From positions 1-64,000 of the forward strand of contig CAINND010000097.1 in NCBI GenBank assembly GCA_903851035.1: 64,000 nt of DNA, written 5' to 3'. Below are positions 37,835-48,325 of this stretch, piece after piece. The DNA is from an uncultured Acidobacteriota bacterium. GTDB taxonomy: Bacteria > Acidobacteriota > Terriglobia > Terriglobales > Acidobacteriaceae. Position 1 is the stretch's first letter, and every line of letters begins with the position of its first letter. A program made the translations under genes and the position numbers. The notes under the pieces were generated by a model. That model saw only the letters and a list, made by a program, of their open reading frames with translations. It searched no databases and was not told the DNA's origin.

Positions 37835-39547
37835 CTAAACGTGAGGACGATACTCCGGTGCATGCGCCGTCGGAATCCACTCCTGCCGCGACTTTCGCGC
37901 CCGGGAGAGTTGCGCGCTGGAGACGCGGAAGACGCTGACGATCTCCTGCAGGCGCTGCGCCAGGGCGTTCAGGTGCTCGCAGGCCTCGGCGGAAGAGTTG
38001 GCGGCCTGGCTGGCGTCGGTGGCCATGCCGGCAATACGTTGTGCGCTGCTTTGGATGTCTTCGGTGGCGCTGGCCTGTTCGGTGGCCGCCGTGGCGATCT
38101 GGGTCACCATGTCTCCCACGCGGGTGGCCATGCCGATGATGCGCTCCAGCGACTCACCGGCCTTGCGCGAACCCTCCAAACCCTCTTCCACATCCTGCCG
38201 CCCCTCGTTCATGGCCTGTGCCGTGTTGCGTGATTCCTCCAGCACGACCTCCAGAATCTGAGCGATCTCCTTGGTGGCGTTGGTGGTGCGCTCGGCGAGC
38301 TTGCGCACCTCGTCGGCTACAACGGCAAAGCCGCGCCCCTGTTCGCCGGCGCGCGCGGCCTCTATGGCGGCGTTGAGAGCCAGCAGATTGGTCTGGTCGG
38401 CAATGTCATCAATGACGGCGGCGATCTTGCCGACCTGCTGCGAGCTGTCGCCCAGCTTGGTGACTCGATCGGCAATGCGATGGTTGCTGTCGGCTATGCG
38501 CTGCATGACCTGGAGCGTATGACTGACCAGCGTGCCGCCCTCCTTGGCCGTGCTGTTGGCGTCTTCGGCGGCGGTGGCGGCGGCCTGCGAGTGCTGGCTC
38601 ACCTCCATGACAGTGGCCGACATTTCGTGAATGGCGGTGGCCACCATGTTGGTCTGGTCGGTCTGCTGGCGGCTGGTTTCGGCACTGTGCGCGGTGCCCT
38701 GGGAGATGCGCTCGCTGGCCTCGGCCAATTCGCCCGATGTGGCCGAGATGCGCTGCAGCAGCTCCTGCAACTGCTTTTGCATCCGGTTGACCGAGGCGGC
38801 AAGTTCGGCAAACTCATCACCACCGGCTTCCGCCAGTGGTTCGCCCGTCAAATCTCCTTCGGCGATTTGCTGTGCCCGCTCACGGAGCGCGGCGGCGTTG
38901 CGGCTGACGGCAATTGCCAGTCGCCAACTCACCACCGTGCTGATGAGCATCATCACCGCCATGCTGCCAAAGAGCCAGAGGATGGAGGTCTGCATGTCCT
39001 GCTGGATGTCGCCGAATATTTTGCCGGTGAGCGAATTATTCTGCTCCTGCAACTCGGTCAGCGCATTTCGCACGGCAGTGGCCTGCGGCAGCACGCTGCG
39101 CATAATGGCCAGGGCCTGCTTGCCGTCGCCGCGGCGTGCGGCCTCAATGGCCCGGTGTTCAGCCTCGTGCATGATGGGCAGGTTTTCGGCGATAACGTGT
39201 GCGCGCTTTTTATTGTCTTCCTTCTGGAAGCCCTTGGACATCTCCACCAGTTTGGCGGCGCGCGCATCCACTATGGCTGCGGCTTTTTCGTAGCGCTCCA
39301 CGTCCAGCGCGAATTGCTGCGGGTTGTCATGGTCAAGAACAGTGTCACGCAGCACCATTCGATAAAGGTTCATCGAGGCGATGGCATCGGAGAAGTTCTG
39401 TGCGGCGGGCCATTTAATGTCCACAACCATCTGCTGCCAGGTCAGAGCGTCACGCATATGCAGGTACACGCTGACGTTGGCAATGCCTGCCAGCAGCAGG
39501 ACAATCAGGGTAAGCGACCAGATTTTGCGGCCGATAGTGAATTTCAT
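37835..39547 (-). CDS. Methyl-accepting chemotaxis protein
   Basis: A 570-residue transmembrane chemoreceptor. Helix 1 is [19 protein letters not shown] (residues 11-29), a 4-helix-bundle sensor domain runs to about 185, helix 2 is [20 protein letters not shown], then a HAMP domain and the signalling hairpin. The tip reads [43 protein letters not shown], split here across the consensus. There is no CheB/CheR-binding pentapeptide at the C-terminus and no che genes nearby. The ligand is unknown. Confidence 0.94.
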   Translation of the reverse strand: MKFTIGRKIWSLTLIVLLLAGIANVSVYLHMRDALTWQQMVVDIKWPAAQNFSDAIASMNLYRMVLRDTVLDHDNPQQFALDVERYEKAAAIVDARAAKLVEMSKGFQKEDNKKRAHVIAENLPIMHEAEHRAIEAARRGDGKQALAIMRSVLPQATAVRNALTELQEQNNSLTGKIFGDIQQDMQTSILWLFGSMAVMMLISTVVSWRLAIAVSRNAAALRERAQQIAEGDLTGEPLAEAGGDEFAELAASVNRMQKQLQELLQRISATSGELAEASERISQGTAHSAETSRQQTDQTNMVATAIHEMSATVMEVSQHSQAAATAAEDANSTAKEGGTLVSHTLQVMQRIADSNHRIADRVTKLGDSSQQVGKIAAVIDDIADQTNLLALNAAIEAARAGEQGRGFAVVADEVRKLAERTTNATKEIAQILEVVLEESRNTAQAMNEGRQDVEEGLEGSRKAGESLERIIGMATRVGDMVTQIATAATEQASATEDIQSSAQRIAGMATDASQAANSSAEACEHLNALAQRLQEIVSVFRVSSAQLSRARKSRQEWIPTAHAPEYRPHV

Positions 39548-39628
39548 CGGGTACTCCCAAAGGGGAGTGAGTAGCTAGCCTCCCCTTGGGGGTCTATCGG
39601 CGGGTGGGCGCCATGGCTTGAGGCGGGC

Positions 39629-41365
39629 TCAGCTATCCAGGCGGTAGCGGCCCTCGGCCAGGCGGAAGAGCGGCTTCCACAGCAGGCGGTTGACGGTCAC
39701 CACCAGGGCGGCCATCACGACGGTGGAGAGCAACAGAAGCCTTCCGTTGCCACTGTCATTGGCCAGGCTGATCTGCGCGCCGAGGCCGAGTGTGGTGTAG
39801 GTGTGGTCGTTCATGCGGAAGTATTCGGCAACGATGCTGGCGTTCCAGGCGCCGCCGCTGGCGGTGATGAGCCCGGTAACCAGGTAAGGGAAGATGCCAG
39901 GCAGGATGACCGTCATCCAGCGCTCGCGACGGTCAAAGCGGAAGATGCTGGAGACATCGCGCAGGTCGCTGGGGATGGCCAGGGCTCCGGCGATGACGTT
40001 GAAGAGGATGTACCACTGCGTGCCCAGCAGCATCAACACGATGCTGGCCGTGTTGATGCCGCCGCCCATCTCGATGATGGCCAGCAGAATCATCGGAAAC
40101 AGGGCGGTGGCCGGAACACTGGCGGCAATCTGCGCAAGCGGCTGCGCATAGCGTGCAAATTTTGGCTGGAAGCCGATGGCGACGCCCGCAGGAACGCACC
40201 AGGCCAGCGCCAGTAGAAGAGATAGCGTTACACGCGTGAAGGTAGCTCCGGCGGCGCGCAGGGTTAACACCAACTCGGCGTGGGTCACCGAGGTCAGCAG
40301 GATGACGGCTTTTCCGGTGGCGTAGAGGGAGACACATCCAGCGGCGGCAAACAGCACGATGGGCAACGCGCGGCGCAGCCAGCCCTGCTGCGCCGGTTCT
40401 TCACTTACCACGCCGCGATTGGCAAAGTGCTGTATCAGCCTCTCCCCGATAGGGGCAACCACGCGGCGCTGGAAGGCGTGCACCATGGTGGAGTTGCGGA
40501 GCATGGAGAGCAGCGGCGAACGGGGCGGCGTGGACTGCTCCACCTGCTCGAACTTGAATTTGTCGCTCCAGGAAATCAAAGGCCGCCACACCAACTGGTC
40601 AAGCATGACGATGACCGCAATCAGCGCCGTCAGCCCCCAGAACATCGCCGGTTTGTCGGCGTGATCGGCTGCTGTCTTCAGGTAGCTGCCAATGCCCGGC
40701 AGGCGGAAATCGCGGTTGTTGAGCACGAACATCTCGCACAGCATCAGGGCGAACCAGCCCTGCGCGATGCTGACCATCGAGTTCCACACCAGGCCGATGG
40801 CACTAAAGGGCAGCTCCAACTGGAAGAAGCGCTGCCACGGGCTGAAGCCGTAGATCTCCGTGGCCTCGCGCAGCTCGCGCGGAATGGCCTTGAGCGAGGA
40901 GTAGAAGCTGAAGGCGATATTCCACACCTGGCCGGTGAAGATCAAAAGGATCGAGCCAAGCTCCAGCCCCAACTGACGATGCGGAAAGATGGCCACCGTG
41001 GCCAGCATGACGCCGGGCAAAAAGCTCAACACCGGAATGGACTGAAGGATGTCCAGCACGGCGATCAGGAAGGATTCAGCGCGCTTGTGATAGGCCGCGA
41101 TGTAGCCGTAGCTGAGGGCGAAGATCAGGCTGAGGACGTAGGCAACGCCCATCCTGACGAGCGAGTAAAAGGCATACAGCGGCAGGTAGCGCGGCGAACG
41201 CTCAATCACTGCCTCCGCCACCGGGGCGGTAAACCAGTAGCGGGTGACGAACGAGAGCGCGTAGAAAATGGCAACCACACCGCAGAAGACGGCGGCATCC
41301 ATCAGCACGGGCCAGTTGCGGTCGCCGGCCGTGGACTGCGCGAAGGTTCGCTGGCGGCTGCTCAC
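39629..41365 (-). CDS. ABC transporter permease with two fused permease domains
   Basis: A 578-residue inner-membrane protein of the NitT/TauT-like class. Two BPD-type permease domains lie in tandem, each with its EAA-like loop (AIPRELREATEIYGFSPWQRF near 165-185 and AIPSDLRDVSSIFRFDRRERW near 475). About 12 transmembrane helices in total, with a linker between at about 285-330. The GTG start overlaps the stop of the ATPase gene by four bases (GTGA), so the two are translationally coupled. No substrate-binding protein gene is present, and the substrate is unknown. Confidence 0.87.
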   Translation of the reverse strand: MSSRQRTFAQSTAGDRNWPVLMDAAVFCGVVAIFYALSFVTRYWFTAPVAEAVIERSPRYLPLYAFYSLVRMGVAYVLSLIFALSYGYIAAYHKRAESFLIAVLDILQSIPVLSFLPGVMLATVAIFPHRQLGLELGSILLIFTGQVWNIAFSFYSSLKAIPRELREATEIYGFSPWQRFFQLELPFSAIGLVWNSMVSIAQGWFALMLCEMFVLNNRDFRLPGIGSYLKTAADHADKPAMFWGLTALIAVIVMLDQLVWRPLISWSDKFKFEQVEQSTPPRSPLLSMLRNSTMVHAFQRRVVAPIGERLIQHFANRGVVSEEPAQQGWLRRALPIVLFAAAGCVSLYATGKAVILLTSVTHAELVLTLRAAGATFTRVTLSLLLALAWCVPAGVAIGFQPKFARYAQPLAQIAASVPATALFPMILLAIIEMGGGINTASIVLMLLGTQWYILFNVIAGALAIPSDLRDVSSIFRFDRRERWMTVILPGIFPYLVTGLITASGGAWNASIVAEYFRMNDHTYTTLGLGAQISLANDSGNGRLLLLSTVVMAALVVTVNRLLWKPLFRLAEGRYRLDS

Positions 41366-42696
41366 TGTGCCGGGGCCTCCGTAACGGGCTCGGCGGTGTG
41401 CAGATACAGGCGCTGGCGGTCGGCATCGTACTCAAAGAGCTCAGCGTAGCGGCCCCAGATGATGGCCGTCTCCATCTGCCGGCTGGATTCCTCGGGGGTA
41501 AAGTGCTCGTCGAGCAGATCGGTGAAAAGCTCTTCCGGCGCGGAGTGGTCGCGCTTGGCCTCAAGGGTGCGTGTAATCTGCCGTAGCAGGGTGACGTTGG
41601 TGAGCGCGGCCTGGCGGAAAAGCTCCTTGCGGCGGAGGATTTCGGCGGCGGCGAAGTCATGGCCCTCAGGCGTAATCTGCGCGTCACCCTCTTCCACCTT
41701 CAGGAAGCCGAGCTGGCGGGCGGCGTCCACAATGGGCAGCAGGTCGTCGAGTTCGAAGCTCAGGTCATCGGCCAGGCGATACATGTCTTCGCGGCCGTTG
41801 GGGCTTTCGTCAATCAGTTCCAACAGGCCGGCGATGCCGCCGGGGCGGGCGTGAGCCAAAATCTCATAGGTGCGCGCTGGTGTGGCCGGGTGCAGCAGAG
41901 CTTCGCTGGGCAACTGTGGGGTGGCCTTTTGCGAGGGCGAGGTCAGCACCTTGTAGATGTAATCCACGTAGTTGGTGAACTCCGGGGACTTGCGGTCGCG
42001 CGGGCGCGGCAGCACAAGGTCGAAGTCCGTGCGGATGCCGCCGGGATTCTTACCCAGCACAATGATGCGGTCGGCCAGCAGCACCGCCTCCTCAATGTTG
42101 TGCGTCACCAGGAAGATGGCGCGCGTCGGGATGGCTTTCTTGCCCCACAGCTCCAGCAGTTCGCCGCGGAGGTTCTCTGCGGTCAGCACGTCCAGGGCGC
42201 TGAAGGGCTCATCCATGAAGAGCACCTCGGGCTCGACCACGAGGGCGCGGGCAAAGCCGACGCGCTGCTTCATGCCGCCGCTGAGTTCCTTGGGGTAGGC
42301 CTGCTCGAAGCCATCGAGTCCGACCGTGTCCAGGATTTTCAGGCTGCGCTTGCGGCGCTCAAAGGACGAGACACCGTGGGCTTTGAGCGGGGCCTCGACG
42401 TTTTCGTACACGGTGAGCCAGGGAAAGAGCGCGAAGCTCTGGAAGACGATGCCGACGTTGGGTGCGCACTCCTGCATCGGCTTTCCGTGCCACAGCACGC
42501 GGCCGCTGGTCGGCTGGGTGAGGCCGGTCATGATGCGCAGCAGAGTGCTTTTGCCGCAGCCCGAAGGGCCCAGCAAGGCGACAATCTTGCCGGGCTCAAT
42601 GGCCAGGCTGTCGACGGAGATGGTGGGAGGCGCGCCGGCTACCGGCTCACCGTAAAACTTCTCGATCTTTTCGGCCTGGATGATGGCTTCCGGCAT
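41362..42696 (-). CDS. ABC transporter ATPase with C-terminal regulatory domain (NitT/TauT type)
   Basis: A 444-residue ATPase. Walker A GPSGCGKST, signature LSGGMKQRVGFARAL and Walker B VLFMDEPFSALD identify the nucleotide domain (about 1-250). The remaining 190 residues are the AAA-associated C-terminal domain found on a subset of nitrate/sulfonate-type ATPases, helical and winged-helix-like (SFELDDLLPIVDAARQLGFLKVEEG). It probably gates transport in response to a cytoplasmic signal. GAGG lies 7 bases before ATG 42696. It is the first gene of a two-gene operon with the fused permease. Confidence 0.88.
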   Translation of the reverse strand: MPEAIIQAEKIEKFYGEPVAGAPPTISVDSLAIEPGKIVALLGPSGCGKSTLLRIMTGLTQPTSGRVLWHGKPMQECAPNVGIVFQSFALFPWLTVYENVEAPLKAHGVSSFERRKRSLKILDTVGLDGFEQAYPKELSGGMKQRVGFARALVVEPEVLFMDEPFSALDVLTAENLRGELLELWGKKAIPTRAIFLVTHNIEEAVLLADRIIVLGKNPGGIRTDFDLVLPRPRDRKSPEFTNYVDYIYKVLTSPSQKATPQLPSEALLHPATPARTYEILAHARPGGIAGLLELIDESPNGREDMYRLADDLSFELDDLLPIVDAARQLGFLKVEEGDAQITPEGHDFAAAEILRRKELFRQAALTNVTLLRQITRTLEAKRDHSAPEELFTDLLDEHFTPEESSRQMETAIIWGRYAELFEYDADRQRLYLHTAEPVTEAPAQ

Positions 42697-42820
42697 CGTA
42701 TGCCTCGTGTTGCATCCTCAGGTGCAGGAATGAGTTGCGGCCGCAGCCGCCTACTTAATCTTTCCTCCCCAAGATACCAGCCGAATGTGAAGAAATGAGG
42801 ACAAAGTGAACGCCTGACGC

Positions 42821-42857
42821 GAAAAAGAAAGCCCCGGAGGCAATTTGCTCCGGGGCC
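42821..42857 (-). terminator. Intrinsic terminator after glgC
   Basis: A 9-bp GC stem (42831-42839 with 42848-42856) is followed on the minus strand by TTTCTTTTT. Confidence 0.88.
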
Positions 42858-42880
42858 TGAGCTTTGAGGTTGTCAGTCGT

Positions 42881-44134
42881 TTAGTCACTGGTGTAGTAGT
42901 CCACGGCGATGGGGTGCTCAAAGAGCGAGTAATCGCGCGTGACCACGGTGATGCCACTATCGGTGACGAAGTATTTCTGACGGTCGGCGGCCGTGTCATA
43001 GCCGATGACCGTGCCCTCGGGGATCTCCACGTGGCGGTCGATGATCGTCTTGCGGATGCGGCAGTGGCGGCCGATGTTGACGTGGCTGAACAGAATGCTG
43101 GAATCCACCTCGGCGTAGCTGTTGACGCGCACGTCAGGCGAGAGCACGCTGTCGCGCACGGCGCCGCCGCTGATGATGCATCCCTGGCTGATGACCGAAT
43201 CATAGGCCACGCCGGCGCGTCCGGCCTCGGCAAAGACAAACTTGGCCGGGGGATACTGCCGCTGGTAGCCGCGGATGGGCCAGCTCTGGTCGTACAGATT
43301 GAAGACCGGCGATACGGAGGCCACGTCCATGTTGGCCTCGTAGTAGGCTTCCAGGGTTCCCACGTCGCGCCAATAGAGGGCTTCCTTATGGTTCTCGTCC
43401 ACAAAGTTGAAGGAGTACACCTTCAGGTCATCCACCATGTGGGGCAGGATGTTGTAGCCGAAATCATGGCGTGACTCGGGATCCTCGGCGTCCTTGAGCA
43501 GGGCGGGGATGAGCACGTCAGTGTTGAACAGGTAGATGCCCATCGATGCCGAGATCATCTCCGAGTTGTAAGGCGAGCGCAGGTCGGTCTTCTTCGGCTT
43601 CTCCTGGAAGCCGGTGACGCGGCCATCCTTGGCAACTTCCACCACGCCGAAGTTACGCGACTCGCTGGGGTCGATCAGGATGGTGGCCAGCGTCACGTCC
43701 GCCCCGGACTGCTTGTGCTGCTCAAGCATCAGCTCGTAGTTCATCTTGTAAATGTGGTCGCCGCTGAGGATGAGCGTGTACTTGGACTGCTCGCTGCCGA
43801 TGGAGTAGATGTTCTGATAAACGGCGTCGGCGGTGCCCTTGTACCAGTCGTCGCTGACGCGCTTCATCGGCGGCAGAATTTCAATGAACTCGCCCAGTTC
43901 GCTGGCCACGCACTGCCACGCTTCGCGGATGTGGCGGTTGAGCGAAAGCGCCTTGTACTGGGTGAGGATGTAAACCTTGCGCAGGTTGGAGTTGATGCAG
44001 TTGGAAAGCGTGACGTCAATGATGCGGTAGATGCCGCCGAAGGTAACGGCCGGCTTGGCGCGATCGCGGGTCAGCGGAAAGAGCCTTTCGCCCGCGCCGC
44101 CCGCCAGTAATACTCCCAGTGTGTCTTTCATCAT
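42881..44134 (-). CDS. glgC: Glucose-1-phosphate adenylyltransferase
   Basis: Makes ADP-glucose for glycogen synthesis, usually allosterically controlled. At 417 residues it matches the family. LLAGGAGERLFPLTRDRAKPAVTFGG holds the nucleotide loop (GGxGxRLxPLT), GTADAVYQN, LSGDHIYKM (metal Asp) and GFQEKPK follow, then a left-handed beta helix C-terminal domain (YAEVDSSILFSHVNIG). ATG 44134 or the adjacent second ATG are both possible, with GGACAGG ahead. No other glycogen gene is nearby. Confidence 0.95.
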   Translation of the reverse strand: MMKDTLGVLLAGGAGERLFPLTRDRAKPAVTFGGIYRIIDVTLSNCINSNLRKVYILTQYKALSLNRHIREAWQCVASELGEFIEILPPMKRVSDDWYKGTADAVYQNIYSIGSEQSKYTLILSGDHIYKMNYELMLEQHKQSGADVTLATILIDPSESRNFGVVEVAKDGRVTGFQEKPKKTDLRSPYNSEMISASMGIYLFNTDVLIPALLKDAEDPESRHDFGYNILPHMVDDLKVYSFNFVDENHKEALYWRDVGTLEAYYEANMDVASVSPVFNLYDQSWPIRGYQRQYPPAKFVFAEAGRAGVAYDSVISQGCIISGGAVRDSVLSPDVRVNSYAEVDSSILFSHVNIGRHCRIRKTIIDRHVEIPEGTVIGYDTAADRQKYFVTDSGITVVTRDYSLFEHPIAVDYYTSD

Positions 44135-44354
44135 CCTGTCCTGGCCGGCCGCGGCCGGCGATAAAAGAGCGTATGAAACAGTACTGCAACATCAGAGTGA
44201 TGCCTGCCAGCGAGCCTTTGCGGATGAATCCGCGAACCGGCACTGCGGAGAGCAACAGAGGATGGTAGCACAGGAATTCCACCACGTCCGGCATGGGATT
44301 TTGGGTGGCTGATGAATGTGACGCTGGCACTCCCGGGGCGGCTGGCGAGGGCGT

Positions 44355-44360
44355 TACAAT
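44355..44360 (+). promoter_or_regulatory. Candidate -10 element for the small membrane protein gene
   Basis: TACAAT lies 6 bases before the ATG, which would place the transcription start on the start codon. No -35 match was seen. Confidence 0.35.
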
Positions 44361-44366
44361 GTGCAT

Positions 44367-44747
44367 ATGAGTGATCTAGGCCCACAACGGAGTCCGCTGA
44401 CCTGGTCCCAACTGCTGGGCAAAGGGGCTGGGAAACTATTCCGCAGGGCAAAGGGAGAGCCCGGCCGAAACCAGCGCTGGTTTCATGGTTTGCGCTCCGG
44501 CGCCGGAGCCTTCTGGCAGGCGGTCAGTCATACTCTGCACCTGCTTTTTCTGGAAGTCAGCGGTGTCATATTCCTTGTCTTCACGGTGGCCATTGCCGCG
44601 ACTTTTCTGCGGGAATGGCACAGGTACTCCGCACATCAAAGTGGCGTGGAGCGGGTTGTTGTGGCGGGGGTCCTCAGCGCCATGTTTTTCTATTTCGGAT
44701 TGAGTTCTTTCTGGCGCGCCAGCCGCAAGCGCTCGGGCTCTTCCTGA
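44367..44747 (+). CDS. Small membrane protein of unknown function
   Basis: A 126-residue protein with a basic soluble N-terminus (KGAGKLFRRAKGEPGRNQRW) and two hydrophobic helices, LHLLFLEVSGVIFLVFTVAI and VERVVVAGVLSAMFFYFGLSSFW, ending in RKRSGSS. It reads as a two-helix inner-membrane protein. No ribosome site precedes ATG 44367, but TACAAT ends 6 bases ahead, as for a leaderless transcript. Divergent from glgC. No family recognised. Confidence 0.65.
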   Translation: MSDLGPQRSPLTWSQLLGKGAGKLFRRAKGEPGRNQRWFHGLRSGAGAFWQAVSHTLHLLFLEVSGVIFLVFTVAIAATFLREWHRYSAHQSGVERVVVAGVLSAMFFYFGLSSFWRASRKRSGSS

Positions 44748-44852
44748 AATCTCTTATCAAGTATTCAAAAGCCACACAGTCGCTAGGTGGATACCCGGTG
44801 GCGCTGAACCTTCATTAATTGCATGGCATAAATGCAGGACCAGGGCGGCACG

Positions 44853-45305
44853 TTAACGCGGACAGGGCGCCGGCTGGCCATTCTCATAACAGCGCACAAT
44901 CACGGGACGCTCGCGCTCACGGCGCTCTTCGCGCTCGGCCTCGGTCAACAGCATCATGCTGTGCACACCGCACCGAACCTCTTTTGGCAACCCGGGACTG
45001 CTGACGATAAGTTCGCTGACGGCCAGCCGGATCATCACCTCTTCACCCACCATCAACAGCACCTGTTTGTGGGGGCGGATGACGTAACTGACCTTCTTGG
45101 TGCGCAGTTCGTATTCCAGGCAACCGCCTTCATTCGCAGCCACCATTGGCGTAGCCATGCCCGGCGGAAGGCCGCGGCCCTGGCCGGAATCCTCGCATGG
45201 CACTTTGCGCATAACGTGGACGATGGCGCGCTCCATGCCTCCGGCCAGGCCGAGGGCAGGCAGAGAACAGCAGAAGAGGACGAACAGCAGGCAGAAGCGT
45301 TTCAC
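44853..45305 (-). CDS. Small secreted protein of unknown function
   Basis: A 150-residue exported protein with a signal peptide (FCLLFVLFCCSLPALGLAGG). The mature part has several Cys (KVPCEDSG, GGCLEYEL, VRCGVHSM, CYENGQPAPCPR) that could form disulfides, and a helix of Glu/Arg repeats (TEAEREERRERERP). The GTG start at 45305 has AGGAGAG about 6 bases ahead. It is divergent from the methionine leader, and the two promoters share the 45306-45374 gap. No family recognised. Confidence 0.65.
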   Translation of the reverse strand: MKRFCLLFVLFCCSLPALGLAGGMERAIVHVMRKVPCEDSGQGRGLPPGMATPMVAANEGGCLEYELRTKKVSYVIRPHKQVLLMVGEEVMIRLAVSELIVSSPGLPKEVRCGVHSMMLLTEAEREERRERERPVIVRCYENGQPAPCPR

Positions 45306-45374
45306 GGGACACTCTCCTGCCTATACATCGGCAGCCTGCTGGAAAACATGAAACTAGCGCAATTCACTCGCCGC

Positions 45375-45404
45375 TTGACACTGTCAGCGTCACTCAGGTA
45401 CAAA
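45375..45404 (+). promoter_or_regulatory. Promoter of the met leader-metY-metX operon
   Basis: A perfect -35 TTGACA (45375-45380) is followed after 18 bases by TACAAA (45399-45404). The predicted start, about 7 bases on, falls at the A of the leader-peptide ATG at 45411, so the leader frame is leaderless or nearly so. Confidence 0.7.
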
Positions 45405-45434
45405 CAACGGATGCAACTGAGCGCGATCCTGCTG

Positions 45435-46963
<1,529 letters not shown>

Positions 46964-46965
46964 CC

Positions 46966-48123
46966 ATGGCCATCGAAATCAAAAACCGTCTGCATCTCAC
47001 ACAAGGCACGGTGGACATCACACGCACGGCGCCTTTTGCCCTTGAGATTGGCCGCACGCTGCCCAAGGTCGAGCTGCGCTATGCCATGTATGGCGAACCC
47101 GACGCGGACTGTAGCAACGTGTCACTGGTCTGCCACGCGCTCAGCGGCAGCTCGCGGGTGGATCAGTGGTGGCCGGAGCTGCTGGAGACGATCTTCGACC
47201 TCGAGCGCGAGTGCGTCGTCTGCTTCAACGTCATCGGCGGCTGTTACGGCTCTACCAGCGCCGCCAGCATCAATCCGGAGACCGGTCGCGTTTACGGCGG
47301 CCAGTTTCCGCAGGTGACGGTACGCGATTGGGTGCGGGCGGAAAAACTGGCGCTGGAAGAGCTGGGCATCACTCACATCCGCACCGCCATCGGGCCATCG
47401 CTGGGCGGAATGCAGGCCCTGCAATGGGCGGTCGAATATCCCGAATGGGTGGAGAAGGTCATTGCCATGGGCACCACGCCGCTCAACGCACTTGGCATCG
47501 GACTCAACCACTTGCAGCGCGAAGCCATTCGCCTGGATCCTGAATTCCACGGTGGAGATTATTACGACGGCCCCGGCCCGCGCACAGGGTTGGCAACCGC
47601 ACGCGGCATTGCCATGACCACTTACAAGTCGAGCGAGCTCTTCCATGCACGCCACGGCCGCCATCCCGACCGCAAGGGTACAGCTCCCTGGCAGCGCGAG
47701 AGCGGCCGCTTCGACATCGCCGGCTACCTCGATTACCAGGGAAAGATCTTCTGGCAGCGCTTTGACGCCAATGCCTATCTGGCCGTCATCCGCGCCATGG
47801 ACCTGTGGGACCCGCAGCGCGACTGGCAGGGAGAAGCCTGGCAGCGTGTGCAGGCCAAGGTGCTTCTCTTCGGCATCAGCAGCGACGTGCTTTTTCCCGA
47901 TGCCGAGGTAAAGTGCTTTGCCGAGGAACTTCGCAGCGCCGGCGTCGATTGCCGGTATGAGAGCATCGAGAGCGCGCACGGGCATGACAGCTTTCTGGCC
48001 GAGCCCGATAAGCTGGTGCACCTGCTGCGCGAATTCGTCGGCTGGGAGGCCCCGCTGGGGGCAAGCTTTCGCAACTCTTCCGGCGGAGAAGGGTTGAAGC
48101 AGGCTGGCGGCAACGTCGCCTGA
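46966..48123 (+). CDS. metX: Homoserine O-acetyltransferase
   Basis: Activates homoserine with an acyl group, the substrate step before MetY. An alpha/beta hydrolase of 385 residues with oxyanion region CHALSGSSRVDQWWPEL, nucleophile S145 in GPSLGGMQALQW, catalytic Asp in SSDVLFP and His in HGHDSFL. Family members transfer acetyl or succinyl groups; pairing with metY favours acetyl, but this is not proven by sequence. Only 2 bases separate it from metY, and a strong terminator follows, so metY-metX is a two-gene operon. Confidence 0.94.
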   Translation: MAIEIKNRLHLTQGTVDITRTAPFALEIGRTLPKVELRYAMYGEPDADCSNVSLVCHALSGSSRVDQWWPELLETIFDLERECVVCFNVIGGCYGSTSAASINPETGRVYGGQFPQVTVRDWVRAEKLALEELGITHIRTAIGPSLGGMQALQWAVEYPEWVEKVIAMGTTPLNALGIGLNHLQREAIRLDPEFHGGDYYDGPGPRTGLATARGIAMTTYKSSELFHARHGRHPDRKGTAPWQRESGRFDIAGYLDYQGKIFWQRFDANAYLAVIRAMDLWDPQRDWQGEAWQRVQAKVLLFGISSDVLFPDAEVKCFAEELRSAGVDCRYESIESAHGHDSFLAEPDKLVHLLREFVGWEAPLGASFRNSSGGEGLKQAGGNVA

Positions 48124-48150
48124 ATCGCCCGGGCACACTTCACAGTTAAG

Positions 48151-48197
48151 TAAGGCCTCCGGCTGCATTCTAAGACGCGGAGGCCTTAGCTTTTTTT
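48151..48197 (+). terminator. Intrinsic terminator after metX
   Basis: A perfect 11-bp stem (48151-48161 with 48178-48188) is followed by GCTTTTTTT. Confidence 0.92.
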
Positions 48198-48325
48198 GCT
48201 TATCCCGTCCGGGAATTTGACACGCGGTCGGCCTTCTAATTAGCGTCTGAAACATGGCCCGTCACTGCCTGTTGCATCGGCTGTTTCACGGGCTTGCAAG
48301 GATCAAAGAACGGGAGATCGTGGCG

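Noticed and set aside
44832..45410. The upstream part of the long plus-strand frame that ends in the Met-rich peptide
   Set aside because: It is antisense to the secreted-protein gene at 44853; only the part from 45411 has its own start, promoter spacing and Met bias.
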